A stretch of 64,000 nucleotides of DNA. Source: Bacillus mojavensis RO-H-1 = KCTC 3706. GTDB taxonomy: Bacteria > Bacillota > Bacilli > Bacillales > Bacillaceae. Shown here one piece after another: positions 50,713 through 60,837 of this stretch. The notes under the pieces are model-generated. The model was not told the origin of the DNA. It made no database searches and was given only the letters and a program-made list of their open reading frames with translations. How positions within the stretch are numbered: the stretch's first letter is position 1; each line of letters starts with the position of its first letter. The translations under genes and the position numbers were made by a program. Location: positions 1 through 64,000 of the forward strand of contig NZ_JH600305.1 of NCBI RefSeq assembly GCF_000245335.1, in the 5' to 3' direction.

Positions 50713-52761
50713 TTATCTTCTGACATCCAAGCTTCCCGCGTTGACATTCTGGAAGGCTGCTGTTGCATCCCAAACGTTCAAGCCAAATTGGCCTTCTGAG
50801 AATGCAGAATCCTCAGCATCTATCACCAGACGGTCATCCAAATATATTTTAAAGTGAGTGCCTTGAGCCACAGTTTTCAGATGATACTTTTTATTTATAT
50901 CTATCGGTGTTTTATATTCAGCAATAACAGTGGCAACACCATCCTCAAATTTAAAAAATTTCACCAGATCATGTTTCGCATCCACATTGGCTACATAACC
51001 ATTTTGTGCATATTTGTCTGAACGAAACACAAGAGCTCCTGCCCCTTTTCCGTTCCCATCTTTAACTGTAATGTCAGATTCATAGGTGGAATCTGCTCCA
51101 GATGCTGAAGACATAATGAAGGAATCGCCGTCTGATCGTCCTTGTTTTCCATCAATTGTGTCAGCCCACGTACCGTTTACAGTTGTCCAGCCAGTCAAAT
51201 TGGATATAAACGGTGACGCTCCCCATACTTTATTTAAAGGATGAATCGTTAGGGAGTTTACCTTAATACGGCCATTAACAGCATATAATTCAAGACCTTT
51301 GCTTGATCGATCCGGAAGAATGATGTCAGTCAACACCTGCTGTCCGTCATTGCCAAATACTTCGACTGAAGAGCGGTCAACAAAAATACGCATTTTTATC
51401 TTTCCATTTACCGGCTTCAGCGGAGCTGCTTGTTTCCCAGTGTTAAAGGTTGGATTGAAGGTGACGTTTCCGGATTGGCTTCGGTCAACGAACAGTTTGC
51501 CGCTCTTTTGATGGTAGCCGACTTTTGTATATTGATGTCTCCCTGTTCGAACCTTAAAACCAAATTCAGAAGCCGAACCTGGGTTCACTTGAAACTCTGC
51601 ATTCATTTCATAAGCATCTCCAGATAGGCCCGCCAATACATTACTGCTCTCTGGCGATATGCTCTTATTTTTCCACTCATGTGAGGCCCCCCGGATGGAT
51701 TGCAGCTCTGTTACTGGTGTTTGAATGACTCTGACCCCTTTAGAGAACGCTTTCAATTTTACTTCTCTTGGAATAGTCATTGCACTTCTCCATGGAGATG
51801 TAGGAACATCGTTGGCATATTGCCAATTGCTCATCCACCCTAGCCAAAGCCGCCGTCCGTCTGAAGATGGTGTATCAGACCAAGAAACAGCTGCATAAAA
51901 GTCTTTACCGTAGTCGGTCCATAATACTTTGTCTGGGGGGTTTTCGTTCTTAAAAGTTGTTCCATCGAAACTCCCTACAAAATATTGCATGCCTGATCCT
52001 CCTGAAACCGCACCGTTTCCGACACTGACTTGCATCACCCATTTCTTTTGTTTCGGATTGCCGTCTACAGGAAGCTCAAATAAATCCGGGCATTCCCATA
52101 CGCCTCCATGACTACCTTGTTCTTGCCCAAACTCACTTGCATATGTCCACTGCTTCAAGTTTTTCGATGTATAAATGAGAATTCGGTCACCAGCTGCCAG
52201 CACCATCACCCACTTTTTATCTTTTTCGTACCAAAACACTTTCGGATCGCGAAAGTCTTTTTTTCCCGGGTTAGGAATGACCGGATTACCTGAGTATTTC
52301 GTCCACGTTCTTCCTTTATCATTACTATAGGCGATGCTTTGCACTTGGCCGTCTTCGTGATCCTGCGTATATATAGAGACAAGCGGCTTCTCCTTTCCGG
52401 TTTGAAACCCGCTTGTATTATTCCAATCGACCACTGCGCTTCCGGAAAAAATCGTGCCTTTTTCATCTGGTGACAGCGCTATAGGGAGATGCTTCCAATG
52501 AACTAAATCCTTGCTTACTGCATGGCCCCAATGCATCGGCCCCCATTGCAGACCATATGGATGATGCTGATAAAACAAATGATACTCCCCTGCATAATAA
52601 ACCATTCCGTTTGGATCATTCATCCAGTTTGCCTCTGGTGTAAAGTGATATTGAGGACGGTAATCCTCATCATAGTAGCTTGAATCGGCTGCACTTACTG
52701 GTAGTGTCATAGTAAACAGCATGGTGAACAGGATCACGACTTGAATAAGCTTCTTTTTCAT
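50713..52761 (-). CDS. sacC: Levanase SacC (GH32)
   Basis: The 682-residue secreted enzyme has a signal peptide (MKKKLIQVVILFTMLFTMTL...SAA) and the GH32 beta-propeller: WMNDPNG near residue 47 (nucleophile Asp), FSGSAVVDW, FRDPKVFWYE (transition-state Asp) and VWECPDLF (acid/base Glu). A GH32 C-terminal beta-sandwich and an extra C-terminal sugar-binding-like domain (residues about 520-682) follow. It cuts levan, inulin and sucrose to fructose. The ATG at 52761 follows GAGAGGAGAG. It is the last gene of the levanase operon. Confidence 0.95.
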   Translation of the reverse strand: MKKKLIQVVILFTMLFTMTLPVSAADSSYYDEDYRPQYHFTPEANWMNDPNGMVYYAGEYHLFYQHHPYGLQWGPMHWGHAVSKDLVHWKHLPIALSPDEKGTIFSGSAVVDWNNTSGFQTGKEKPLVSIYTQDHEDGQVQSIAYSNDKGRTWTKYSGNPVIPNPGKKDFRDPKVFWYEKDKKWVMVLAAGDRILIYTSKNLKQWTYASEFGQEQGSHGGVWECPDLFELPVDGNPKQKKWVMQVSVGNGAVSGGSGMQYFVGSFDGTTFKNENPPDKVLWTDYGKDFYAAVSWSDTPSSDGRRLWLGWMSNWQYANDVPTSPWRSAMTIPREVKLKAFSKGVRVIQTPVTELQSIRGASHEWKNKSISPESSNVLAGLSGDAYEMNAEFQVNPGSASEFGFKVRTGRHQYTKVGYHQKSGKLFVDRSQSGNVTFNPTFNTGKQAAPLKPVNGKIKMRIFVDRSSVEVFGNDGQQVLTDIILPDRSSKGLELYAVNGRIKVNSLTIHPLNKVWGASPFISNLTGWTTVNGTWADTIDGKQGRSDGDSFIMSSASGADSTYESDITVKDGNGKGAGALVFRSDKYAQNGYVANVDAKHDLVKFFKFEDGVATVIAEYKTPIDINKKYHLKTVAQGTHFKIYLDDRLVIDAEDSAFSEGQFGLNVWDATAAFQNVNAGSLDVRR

Positions 52762-52901
52762 TCTGATTCTCTCCTCTCTAACATTTGAACACATTCAAGA
52801 GAGACAACTGCACGAGTGGATCCGTGATAAAAGCTGTATTGAATGATGAAGAGGTTATGAGAAAGACTGCTGCAGGTTCTCCCCTTTTTACCTGTTAGCG
52901 C

Positions 52902-53729
52902 TTATGCCAGAAATCCAGCCCAATAGCCAAGAATACCGATCACAAATATGCCAACAATAATAAGGAGCGGATTTACTCCTTTTCGCAGCATCCATGCCAC
53001 TAATAAAGTCAATCCTAAAGGCAGCACCCCCGGCATAATGCTGTCTAAAATATTTTGCACAGTTTGAACGTCAACTTTTCCGTTATCATCTTTAATTCTT
53101 GAAACAACGATTGGGATGTTGATGGTGGTCCACTTGGAGACCAAAGCTCCCATCACAAATAACCCGAGGATGGATGCACCTTCTGTCAGTTTTTGAATAC
53201 GATTCCCTGCTAAATCCTGCAAAATCTCCATCCCTTTTACATAGCCGTACTTTAAACCGTAATATTTTGTGGTGAATCTGATGGCATTCAACAGGAAAAA
53301 GAACAGCAGAGGACCGGCAATGTTTCCGCCTAAAGCAAGAGAAGCCCCTAAAGCAGCCAATACGGGACGTACGGTTCCCCAGAAAATAGGGTCACCCACA
53401 CCCGCTATCGGACCCATTAAACCGATTTTCATCCCGCTTATTGCTTTCCCGTCAATTCCTTTATTGTTTGCCATTTCTTCTTCCATGGCAGCTGTCACCC
53501 CAAATATGGGTGCGGACAGCCACGGATGTGTATTAAACCATTCCAAGTGCCGCTGCAATGCTGCGTTTCTTTTCGCTCCCGGACCGTACAATTTTTTGAT
53601 CGCCGGTATCATCACATAGCAATATCCCATTGCCTGCACACGTTCAAAGTTAAATGAGCCGAGCAAGAAATTCGAACGGATAAACATACTGAAAATGACT
53701 TTCTTTGTTAATCTTTTTTCTTTCTCCAA
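52902..53729 (-). CDS. levG: Fructose PTS permease IID, LevG
   Basis: The 275-residue membrane protein is a mannose-family EIID: MEKEKRLTKKVIFSMFIRSN start, GYCYVMIPAIKKLYG near residue 32, MEEEMANNKGIDGKAISGMK and GDPIFWGTVRPVLAALG. With LevF it forms the fructose channel. The gap to sacC (140 bases) contains no terminator, so sacC is cotranscribed. Confidence 0.94.
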   Translation of the reverse strand: MEKEKRLTKKVIFSMFIRSNFLLGSFNFERVQAMGYCYVMIPAIKKLYGPGAKRNAALQRHLEWFNTHPWLSAPIFGVTAAMEEEMANNKGIDGKAISGMKIGLMGPIAGVGDPIFWGTVRPVLAALGASLALGGNIAGPLLFFFLLNAIRFTTKYYGLKYGYVKGMEILQDLAGNRIQKLTEGASILGLFVMGALVSKWTTINIPIVVSRIKDDNGKVDVQTVQNILDSIMPGVLPLGLTLLVAWMLRKGVNPLLIIVGIFVIGILGYWAGFLA

Positions 53730-53748
53730 TTTTCATCCCCCCTCGTTC

Positions 53749-54558
53749 TTATGCATCAAGATCGTCATCATCATCATAGACAGCTGCATTGCTGCCGTCT
53801 GCGGCTGCGGCGACTGCTCCGTGTGCGCTATGTTTTTGCATAACCTGCTGATATAAAAGTGCCAGACAAAGGCCGAGAGCGCCAAACCCTACTAAATTGA
53901 AATCGGTAAACGCTGCCAACAAAAAACCAATATAGAAAAACGGCTTCAGATAAGGGATATTCATCATATTGATCACCATGGCATACCCCACAACAACAAT
54001 GATGCCTCCGCCTATTTGCAACCCTTTGGTAATGACTTCCGGAATATTTCCCAAGAACGCCTGAACAGCGCTCACACTGATTAAGGCCACAATCAAAGTC
54101 GGTATCATGACACGCAACGCTTGAAACACCATAGCGGTAATATGCATAATTTCAATTCCTTTGATATTTCCCTCCCTCGCATATTTATCAGCACGGTGAA
54201 TGAAAAAGACAGTAATTGTTCGGACAAAAATAGTAAGCGCTTGACCTGCAGCTGCCAAAGCAACAGCGACGGCAATGCCTTCACCAATGCCTTGATCAGC
54301 GGTAATCACCAAAATGGTTGAAATCACAGAGGCAATAGCTGTATCCGGTGCCATGGCAAGGCCGACATTCATCCAGCCCAGCGCCATCAACTCCAGCGTT
54401 CCTCCTAAGATAATTCCTGTTTTCAGATCACCAAGCACCAGGCCAACCAACGTGCAGGCAATCAGCGGACGGTGTGTTTGTCCTTCATCCAATACACTTG
54501 CTATACCTGTAATGGCTGCAATGATTAACAACAAAATAATTTGTATTGACGTCATCAT
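53749..54558 (-). CDS. levF: Fructose PTS permease IIC, LevF
   Basis: The 269-residue EIIC of the mannose family has about seven membrane segments and the conserved GLVLGDLKTGIILGGTLELM near residue 38 and PDTAIASVISTILVI. The acidic C-terminal tail (YDDDDDLDA) is unusual but near the end. It precedes levG by 19 bases. Confidence 0.94.
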   Translation of the reverse strand: MMTSIQIILLLIIAAITGIASVLDEGQTHRPLIACTLVGLVLGDLKTGIILGGTLELMALGWMNVGLAMAPDTAIASVISTILVITADQGIGEGIAVAVALAAAGQALTIFVRTITVFFIHRADKYAREGNIKGIEIMHITAMVFQALRVMIPTLIVALISVSAVQAFLGNIPEVITKGLQIGGGIIVVVGYAMVINMMNIPYLKPFFYIGFLLAAFTDFNLVGFGALGLCLALLYQQVMQKHSAHGAVAAAADGSNAAVYDDDDDLDA

Positions 54559-54559
54559 C

Positions 54560-55063
54560 TCATCCCCTTGATGATTTTGTTACATTTCTTAAAATCTCCA
54601 AAAAGTCTTCGCTGGCATCAGAAGGCAACTGCCTCAATTCCAGTGTGACGCCTAATTCATTTAATAATTCAAACGCCTCTATATCCTTTTCCGTTACGCT
54701 GACTGATTTGGTGATTTGCCGGCGATTATTCTCAAAACGCATACCTCCGACATTTACGGTTTTGATAGGGACGCCTGCTTCTATGAGAGATACAACATCG
54801 GATGGGTTTTCAAACAAGAGCATCGCCGTTACCCCTTCGTAGCGCGGACTATGAAACGCCTTTGCCATTTTAGAAACTGATACGGCACTCGCCTTTACAT
54901 TGGAAGGAGCAACCGAAAGGATCAGGGTTTTTCTCATTTCATCCTGCGCAACGTCATCTGACACCACGATGATTCGGTCTGCTGCATGGACTTTAATCCA
55001 TCTTGTCAGGATTTGTCCGTGAATAAAGCGGTCATCAATTCTTGCCAATGTAATGTTCATCAT
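54560..55063 (-). CDS. levE: Fructose PTS IIB component, LevE
   Basis: The 167-residue EIIB of the mannose family starts MMNITLARIDDRFIHGQILT; His15 in RFIHGQ accepts phosphate from LevD. LevE, when phosphorylated in the absence of fructose, phosphorylates and inactivates LevR. Its start overlaps the end of levD (ATGA). About four residues longer than the laboratory strain's protein, as I recall it. Confidence 0.93.
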   Translation of the reverse strand: MMNITLARIDDRFIHGQILTRWIKVHAADRIIVVSDDVAQDEMRKTLILSVAPSNVKASAVSVSKMAKAFHSPRYEGVTAMLLFENPSDVVSLIEAGVPIKTVNVGGMRFENNRRQITKSVSVTEKDIEAFELLNELGVTLELRQLPSDASEDFLEILRNVTKSSRG

Positions 55064-55500
55064 AGTTCATCCTCTCTTTTTTCTTCGCTGACTGTTTTCA
55101 CTTTTTCTAAATGTTCACTGCAAACTTGAAAGCTTTGCTGGCTCATTTTTTTTAAGTGATTCAGCAATTCTTTGAGTTTCATGTGTTCTCTTAGGCTTAA
55201 TACCTCCAGTACGATCGGCAGGTTTATGCCGGCAGCCATATCCATCCTTTGATCCTTAGCGATAAAGGAAGCCGCTGCGTTATACGGTGTACCTCCAAAA
55301 ATATCAACTAAAAACAGCACCTCATTTTCTTTCGGAATATCCTGAAGCGTCTGATGATATTTTTCTTGCAGCGTTTGGATGCCCTCTCCTTTAAAAAACG
55401 GCACCGCTATCAAATGATTTTCTTCCCCGAATATCATGCCTGAAGACTCTTTTAATGCTATGGGAAAGTCCCCATGTCCGCTAATAATGACTGAAATCAT
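55060..55500 (-). CDS. levD: Fructose PTS IIA component, LevD
   Basis: The 146-residue EIIA of the mannose family has MISVIISGHGDFPIALKESS, with His9 the phosphorylation site, and VDIFGGTPYNAAASF. It receives phosphate from HPr and passes it to LevE. It is the first gene of the operon behind a sigma-54 promoter at 55541-55558. Confidence 0.94.
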   Translation of the reverse strand: MISVIISGHGDFPIALKESSGMIFGEENHLIAVPFFKGEGIQTLQEKYHQTLQDIPKENEVLFLVDIFGGTPYNAAASFIAKDQRMDMAAGINLPIVLEVLSLREHMKLKELLNHLKKMSQQSFQVCSEHLEKVKTVSEEKREDEL

Positions 55501-55540
55501 AACTCGTTTGCTCCTTTCCTTTTTCCTACACCCATTTATA

Positions 55541-55558
55541 ATGCAAGTATCGTGCCAA
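55541..55558 (-). promoter_or_regulatory. Sigma-54 (SigL) promoter of the levanase operon
   Basis: On the minus strand TTGGCAC-GATAC-TTGCAT matches the -24/-12 consensus (TGGCAC-N5-TTGC) without mismatch. This is the known SigL/LevR-dependent promoter. Confidence 0.93.
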
Positions 55559-55566
55559 AGAAGCTG

Positions 55567-55581
55567 TGTTAAGCGTTTTCA
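55567..55581 (-). promoter_or_regulatory. Catabolite-responsive element (cre)
   Basis: On the minus strand TGAAAACGCTTAACA lies 9 bases upstream of the -24 element. It matches the CcpA-binding element described for the levanase operon and allows glucose repression independent of LevR. Confidence 0.8.
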
Positions 55582-55635
55582 TTTGTTTTACAGCACATAA
55601 AGAAAGCTGATTGAAACACTTGTGGATACAAAAAT

Positions 55636-55674
55636 AAACCTGTATTAAAATGGCGTTCCATTTAATACAGGTTT
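55636..55674 (-). terminator. levR terminator
   Basis: AAACCTGTATTAAA(A)TGG pairs with CCATTTAATACAGGTTT in a stem of about 17 pairs with one bulge, 18 bases after the levR stop, with T-rich sequence on the minus strand. Confidence 0.85.
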
Positions 55675-55691
55675 ACGTAAAAAAACCGCTT

Positions 55692-58502
55692 TTAACACAT
55701 GTGGCCATATACTTCTTCAGCAAAAATGGCGGCTATATATAATTTTTCATCATCGCTTATGTTCAGCCCTAATTTTTCTTCATAAGGGATTAATGTTCGC
55801 TCTGTCACCTCAAAAATCTCTTTCAGCTGATCGGTTATTTCGTCTTCTTCGGAAAAGGCAATCGGATTCTGTTTAATCACCCTTTCAAAGGCAAAAGCCG
55901 TATGCATAATCACTTTAATCATCACTGTGTTATTAAAAATGATGCCTAGCTCGTCTTGAATGGTTTGAAGCCACTCTAATAAGATATCTATAATGTGATG
56001 GGGGTTCAAAAAAACCAGATACTTTTTCAAACTTTCCTCGCAAAGCTCCCGTACAATGATGTTTGTGCCCGATAATCCATTACTCATCGGGATGGTGCCT
56101 TTTGTGATCGCCTGTTGGATCATCTTCTCTCCTTCACCTTCAATTAAGACCTCCAAGGATACATGCGGAGCATTGATTTTAGGATCTTTTGTTCCTACTG
56201 TCGCAAGGATCTCATACTCTTTTTCGATTTCTTTAATGCTGTTTGCCAATTTAATCGATGATACGGTCAATATGTGGATAGGTGCATCAGAGGCCTTGTT
56301 TACGATTGTTGTTAAGATGTCTTCCAGCTTTTTCGCCGTTCCGCTGCCTGTTGTGCAGATCGAAACCAACGCCCTCTTTTTGCCTGGTGAGGCGGCAGGC
56401 TGCCGATCCCATAACTCAATAAAATCCTTTGTGACCGAATCATATATGGCATGTAAATGTAAATTCAGATAGTTCACCTTTCTGACGGCGTCCAGCACCA
56501 TTGAGGTCGTGACATTGCTGATTGTTTTGATTTTGATGCCTGTTTTTTCTTCAAGCTTGCTTTCCAGCATTGCAAGTGACCCCATGTCAACAAGCATTAA
56601 AACACCTTCACCTTCATCTACCTGCTTCATTTTCTCCGCTAAGCGTTCCATGATTTCCGCAGGTGAAACAGAAAGAGGCATATCGACGGCCGCAATTGGG
56701 GTGCTCCCTAAAAGCTCCGTCGCTACTTCAACCATTGAACTCGCCATGCTATTTCCATGTGCGGCAACCACTATTCCCACTCTTTTGTTTTCTTTTAACG
56801 TTTTGATGGAATGAATCAGCATCGTTAAGTAGATGACTTCTATTTCCGGGACGGTTACTCTGAAGTGTTCCTGAATTTTGTCTTTAAATATGAGCGCCAC
56901 CTCATACTCTTTCACATGTGTATCACGGATTTCATCTGTTTCCTGCGCATTTAAAACATCAATTTGCTTACCGCGTTTTAAAAATGAATCGATATGCATA
57001 CTTAAGAAATAAATAAATTTACGGTCAAATGTGCAATTTAATTCATCTTCTGCTACTTCTTTTAATTGCTTTGTCATTTGAATCACGTCGTCCTCAACAA
57101 ATGTCAGCAGATTGTCATTTCGAAAAGCTCTTTGGTTAAAAAAGCTTCTGACATGCAAATGAATATCCGTTAAAATATATTGGTTTATTTCCTTTTTGGA
57201 CAAACCTTCTTTGTTTAACACTTCGACCTTTTTTTCTATCAAATGATACAAATTAAATGATAGATCATCATCAATTTTTGTTGTTTCATCTTCTACTATC
57301 GGGGATATGATGGTAGTGATATTGACATATTCAGAAATCGTTCTGCTTCTTTTCATGTTTTTGCTGCTTGACATCCAATCTTGCTTGATTTCATCCGGGA
57401 GATCCCGAACGGTCAGTTCCACAACTTCATCTCTGTCAAGATTATGTAAAAATCCATGTGCACAAACTAATTGTACATTTGATTTCAGCTGTCCCACATT
57501 CCCAAATTTCGCAGAATGAATCAATGCATTATATACATCGATATGCACACTTAGATTCTTCTTAATACGCTCTGCTTCTTTTCCCAATAAAAACGTTGTC
57601 AGGTCAACTCTCTCTTTAAGAGATCGTTCTTCCAGCGACGGAATATGAATCGTCATTGGAATTCTTCGCAAAAATGTTTTTAATAAGGCAGAATTAGGAT
57701 TTTCGGTAGTTGCGCAAATAAATAATACTTTCGATGTTCGTTTATGCTCAGTTTCTCCAAGGCGGTTATAAGATCCGCTGTCAATGAAATAAAACAGCAT
57801 TTCTTGTCCCTCAGGCGGAAGACGATGGATTTCATCCATAAACAGAATACCCCCGTCGGCCTGCTCAACTAAACCGGCTTTATCTTCGTTCGCGCCAGTA
57901 TATGCTCCTTTCTTATGACCAAATAATTGAGAGAGTAATAATTGAGGATTGTTATAGTAATCTGCACAATTAAATGTGATGAACGGAGAACCAGGCTTCA
58001 AAATGTCAGAATAAGTCGCAAACTGATAAATTCGGTTCGCAAAAAGGGATTTACCGGAGCCTGTTGGCCCTAAGAGGAGCATGTGCAGACCGTGTGGAGG
58101 ATAAAAGACAGCTGCTTTTGCTTGAGAAATTGCTTTCTTCAAACTCCCTTTTGCTCCAATCATAAGTTCTAGTGGATTCATAGAAATGTTTTGATGTATC
58201 TTTTTTGGGTTTTCAGAAAACTGCTTCAGCTCTTTAACTTCCATTATCTCTGTATCCCATTTTTTGTTGAATGCTTTCTCCACTACTTCCACCGGAATAT
58301 AGCGCACGGGAAACGTTTTAATCTTTATCACCTTTTTGGACCGCACGAGATTGTTTAATTCAAAACTGACATTGGATCGGTCTATCTTTAATTGCTGAGC
58401 AATTTCCTTTGCTGAATTTCCCTGCACGTTTAGAAGATGATGTACGTCAGTCTTATGAAAATTTTGCAGCAGCTGGCGGTATATTTTATCAATCCTTTTC
58501 AT
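55692..58502 (-). CDS. levR: Sigma-54-dependent activator LevR
   Basis: The 936-residue regulator has an N-terminal DNA-binding HTH (EIAQQLKIDRSNVSFELNNL). A central AAA+ domain carries Walker A LGPTGSGKS near residue 139, GAYTGA (sigma-54 contact) and DEIHRLPPEGQ. PRD1 (histidines for LevE control), EIIA- and EIIB-like modules (VVAAHGNS, SICTTGSG) and PRD2 (HTAFAFERVIKQ) follow. HPr phosphorylation of the EIIA/PRD region activates it, LevE inactivates it. It drives levDEFG-sacC. Confidence 0.95.
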   Translation of the reverse strand: MKRIDKIYRQLLQNFHKTDVHHLLNVQGNSAKEIAQQLKIDRSNVSFELNNLVRSKKVIKIKTFPVRYIPVEVVEKAFNKKWDTEIMEVKELKQFSENPKKIHQNISMNPLELMIGAKGSLKKAISQAKAAVFYPPHGLHMLLLGPTGSGKSLFANRIYQFATYSDILKPGSPFITFNCADYYNNPQLLLSQLFGHKKGAYTGANEDKAGLVEQADGGILFMDEIHRLPPEGQEMLFYFIDSGSYNRLGETEHKRTSKVLFICATTENPNSALLKTFLRRIPMTIHIPSLEERSLKERVDLTTFLLGKEAERIKKNLSVHIDVYNALIHSAKFGNVGQLKSNVQLVCAHGFLHNLDRDEVVELTVRDLPDEIKQDWMSSSKNMKRSRTISEYVNITTIISPIVEDETTKIDDDLSFNLYHLIEKKVEVLNKEGLSKKEINQYILTDIHLHVRSFFNQRAFRNDNLLTFVEDDVIQMTKQLKEVAEDELNCTFDRKFIYFLSMHIDSFLKRGKQIDVLNAQETDEIRDTHVKEYEVALIFKDKIQEHFRVTVPEIEVIYLTMLIHSIKTLKENKRVGIVVAAHGNSMASSMVEVATELLGSTPIAAVDMPLSVSPAEIMERLAEKMKQVDEGEGVLMLVDMGSLAMLESKLEEKTGIKIKTISNVTTSMVLDAVRKVNYLNLHLHAIYDSVTKDFIELWDRQPAASPGKKRALVSICTTGSGTAKKLEDILTTIVNKASDAPIHILTVSSIKLANSIKEIEKEYEILATVGTKDPKINAPHVSLEVLIEGEGEKMIQQAITKGTIPMSNGLSGTNIIVRELCEESLKKYLVFLNPHHIIDILLEWLQTIQDELGIIFNNTVMIKVIMHTAFAFERVIKQNPIAFSEEDEITDQLKEIFEVTERTLIPYEEKLGLNISDDEKLYIAAIFAEEVYGHMC

Positions 58503-59184
58503 CTATATCATCCTTTGTCCTTATTAGTCAAAATGGAAAAAACGGACATCAGTTTTTATGCCTTGTACTGAGGGAATCTTATCTCATTTAAGACCTTGCA
58601 TTCACATGGATCCTTTCTTTTTGAATATTCCGTTAAATGTTTTTATATGCAGGAAACAATCAGCATCCTGTCTCACCAGATTGCACCGATTAAAAATAAT
58701 TACGTTATTTGTTTAAACAGACGCCCTTTTTATTTTTGGTGTTTTTGATCTATGATTTACTCAGGTTGTCCCCCTTCAAAAGTAATAATTCGTAAACAGT
58801 TTATCACTCTTCGGGAACATATTGATGACAAAGTTCCGATACTGCGTAAAATGCATCTTAAAGATCAGGACAAACAACCCAAGAACTCAATCTCTTATCT
58901 TGACTGAATGTTAACTGGTTATCTTCTTCTCACATTATTATTTTAATAAAAAATAGTGGGATATATGAGAGCGGTAGAAAAGAAACCCTTTACACCTCCT
59001 GATGGATATGACACCTTATAAAAATAGAAAAGAAAGATAATAAGTTAGTTACATTTAATTAAAAAAATCAATAAAATTTAATTTAATTTACGTTTCCTGT
59101 TATAATGATAGATAAAAAATTTAGGAAGCTATGATACCTAAACAACCAAGATAACTTATATTTTTTATTGGAGGAAAACATAAA
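58503..59184. other. Divergent intergenic region levR-aapA
   Basis: Of 682 bases only the flanks are interpretable: a TATAAT hexamer at 59101-59106, 79 bases before the aapA start, and GGAGGAAAA as its ribosome binding site. I see no gene in the rest, which is long for this genome. Confidence 0.5.
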
Positions 59185-60558
59185 GTGACGGACGATTCCA
59201 CTATGGACCATTCTCTGCACAAACGAAAATTGTCCAGAGGCCTTAAAAACAGGCACATACAACTCATAGCGATTGGGGGGGCAATCGGAACTGGTTTATT
59301 CCTAGGATCAGGGAAATCAATACATTTTTCAGGCCCCTCTATTTTATTTGCTTACATGATCACGGGTGTATTTCTCTTTTTCATTATGCGTTCACTGGGA
59401 GAGCTGCTCCTATCTAACGCGGGATATCACTCTTTTGTTGATTTTGTAAGAGATTATTTAGGAAATATGGCAGCATTTATTACTGGCTGGACATACTGGT
59501 TTTGCTGGATCTCACTTGCTATGGCTGATTTAACAGCTGTCGGACTTTATACCCAATATTGGTTTCCTGATGTACCCCAATGGATGCCAGGGTTCATTGC
59601 GCTTGTGATGCTGCTCATTATGAATCTCGCGACTGTCAAACTTTTTGGAGAATTGGAGTTCTGGTTTGCGTTAATCAAAATCATCGCTATACTGGCACTG
59701 ATTGTTATCGGTATTGTTTTGATCATAAAAGGATTTTCCACACAGTCAAGCACAGCCGCCTTCACGAATCTTTGGAGTCACGGCGGCATGTTTCCAAATG
59801 GTTTACATGGATTTATTCTCTCATTCCAGATGGTCGTGTTTGCGTTTACGGGCATTGAACTTGTGGGGCTTACTGCAGGCGAAGCAGAAAACCCAGAAAA
59901 AGTAATTCCTAAAGCCATTAACAATATACCTATTCGGATTTTACTTTTTTATATTGGCGCTCTTCTTGTGATTATGAGTATTTATCCATGGAATATCATC
60001 AATCCTGCTGAAAGCCCATTTGTTCAAGTATTCTCAGCGGTCGGTATCATAGCAGCCGCCAGCATCATTAATTTTGTTGTACTGACATCTGCTGCTTCAG
60101 CTGGCAATAGTGCTCTATTTAGTACAAGCCGGATGGTATACTCGCTTGCCAAGGATCATCATGCACCTGAACCATTGCAAAAGCTGACTGCCTCAAATGT
60201 ACCAAGCAATGCCTTGTTCTTTTCAGCCATTGCTATTCTGATTGGTGTTATTCTGAACTATGTAATGCCAGAGCAAGTTTTTACGCTTATCACAAGTGTT
60301 TCTACTATCTGCTTCATCTTTATTTGGGGCATTATTGTGATTTGCCATTTGAAATATCGGAAAACAAGACCAGATGTCGCAAAGGTGAATACATTTAAAA
60401 TGCCGCTTTTTCCATTATCCAATTACGTAACACTGGCTTTTCTAGTGTTCATACTGGTGGTGCTGGCACTCGCGAAAGATACGCGTGTTTCTCTATTTGT
60501 CACTCCAGTTTGGTTTCTCTTATTGATGATTGCGTATAAAGTTCGTAATACTAAGTGA
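59185..60558 (+). CDS. aapA: Amino acid permease AapA (APC family)
   Basis: The 457-residue protein has twelve membrane segments and the amino acid permease signature near the start: RHIQLIAIGGAIGTGLFLGS, GEAENPEKVIPKAINNIPIR near 230. It belongs to the AAT family (H+ symporters such as RocE, GabP). Its substrates are not settled; D-serine/alanine-type has been suggested for relatives. Start GTG at 59185 with GGAGG. A perfect terminator follows. Confidence 0.9.
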   Translation: MTDDSTMDHSLHKRKLSRGLKNRHIQLIAIGGAIGTGLFLGSGKSIHFSGPSILFAYMITGVFLFFIMRSLGELLLSNAGYHSFVDFVRDYLGNMAAFITGWTYWFCWISLAMADLTAVGLYTQYWFPDVPQWMPGFIALVMLLIMNLATVKLFGELEFWFALIKIIAILALIVIGIVLIIKGFSTQSSTAAFTNLWSHGGMFPNGLHGFILSFQMVVFAFTGIELVGLTAGEAENPEKVIPKAINNIPIRILLFYIGALLVIMSIYPWNIINPAESPFVQVFSAVGIIAAASIINFVVLTSAASAGNSALFSTSRMVYSLAKDHHAPEPLQKLTASNVPSNALFFSAIAILIGVILNYVMPEQVFTLITSVSTICFIFIWGIIVICHLKYRKTRPDVAKVNTFKMPLFPLSNYVTLAFLVFILVVLALAKDTRVSLFVTPVWFLLLMIAYKVRNTK

Positions 60559-60566
60559 AAATCACA

Positions 60567-60602
60567 AAAAAGACAAGGGAGTTATGATCCCTTGTCTTTT
60601 TT
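60567..60602 (+). terminator. Terminator of aapA
   Basis: AAAAAGACAAGGGA / TCCCTTGTCTTTTTT hairpin with a T run. Confidence 0.9.
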
Positions 60603-60837
60603 GTGTACTTCGAGGCACTAATAAAGCTTATTGTCCTTATAGAAATCAATGTATCAGGTAAACTGCAGAAACTAAAGGACCTTCTATATATTTTCTGCTA
60701 ACAATAAGATATTGCTTGTTTTATAATCCCGCTCAGTTAGTGACATGATGTTTTTCCATACGGATATCTACCAATACACTTATGAGGAAAATAAAGAATC
60801 CTTATTTATCCATAGACTCCGTATAAATGGCCGCTCA
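60603..60837. other. Intergenic region aapA-yrhP
   Basis: No feature is recognised between the aapA terminator and the convergent yrhP stop. Confidence 0.5.
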
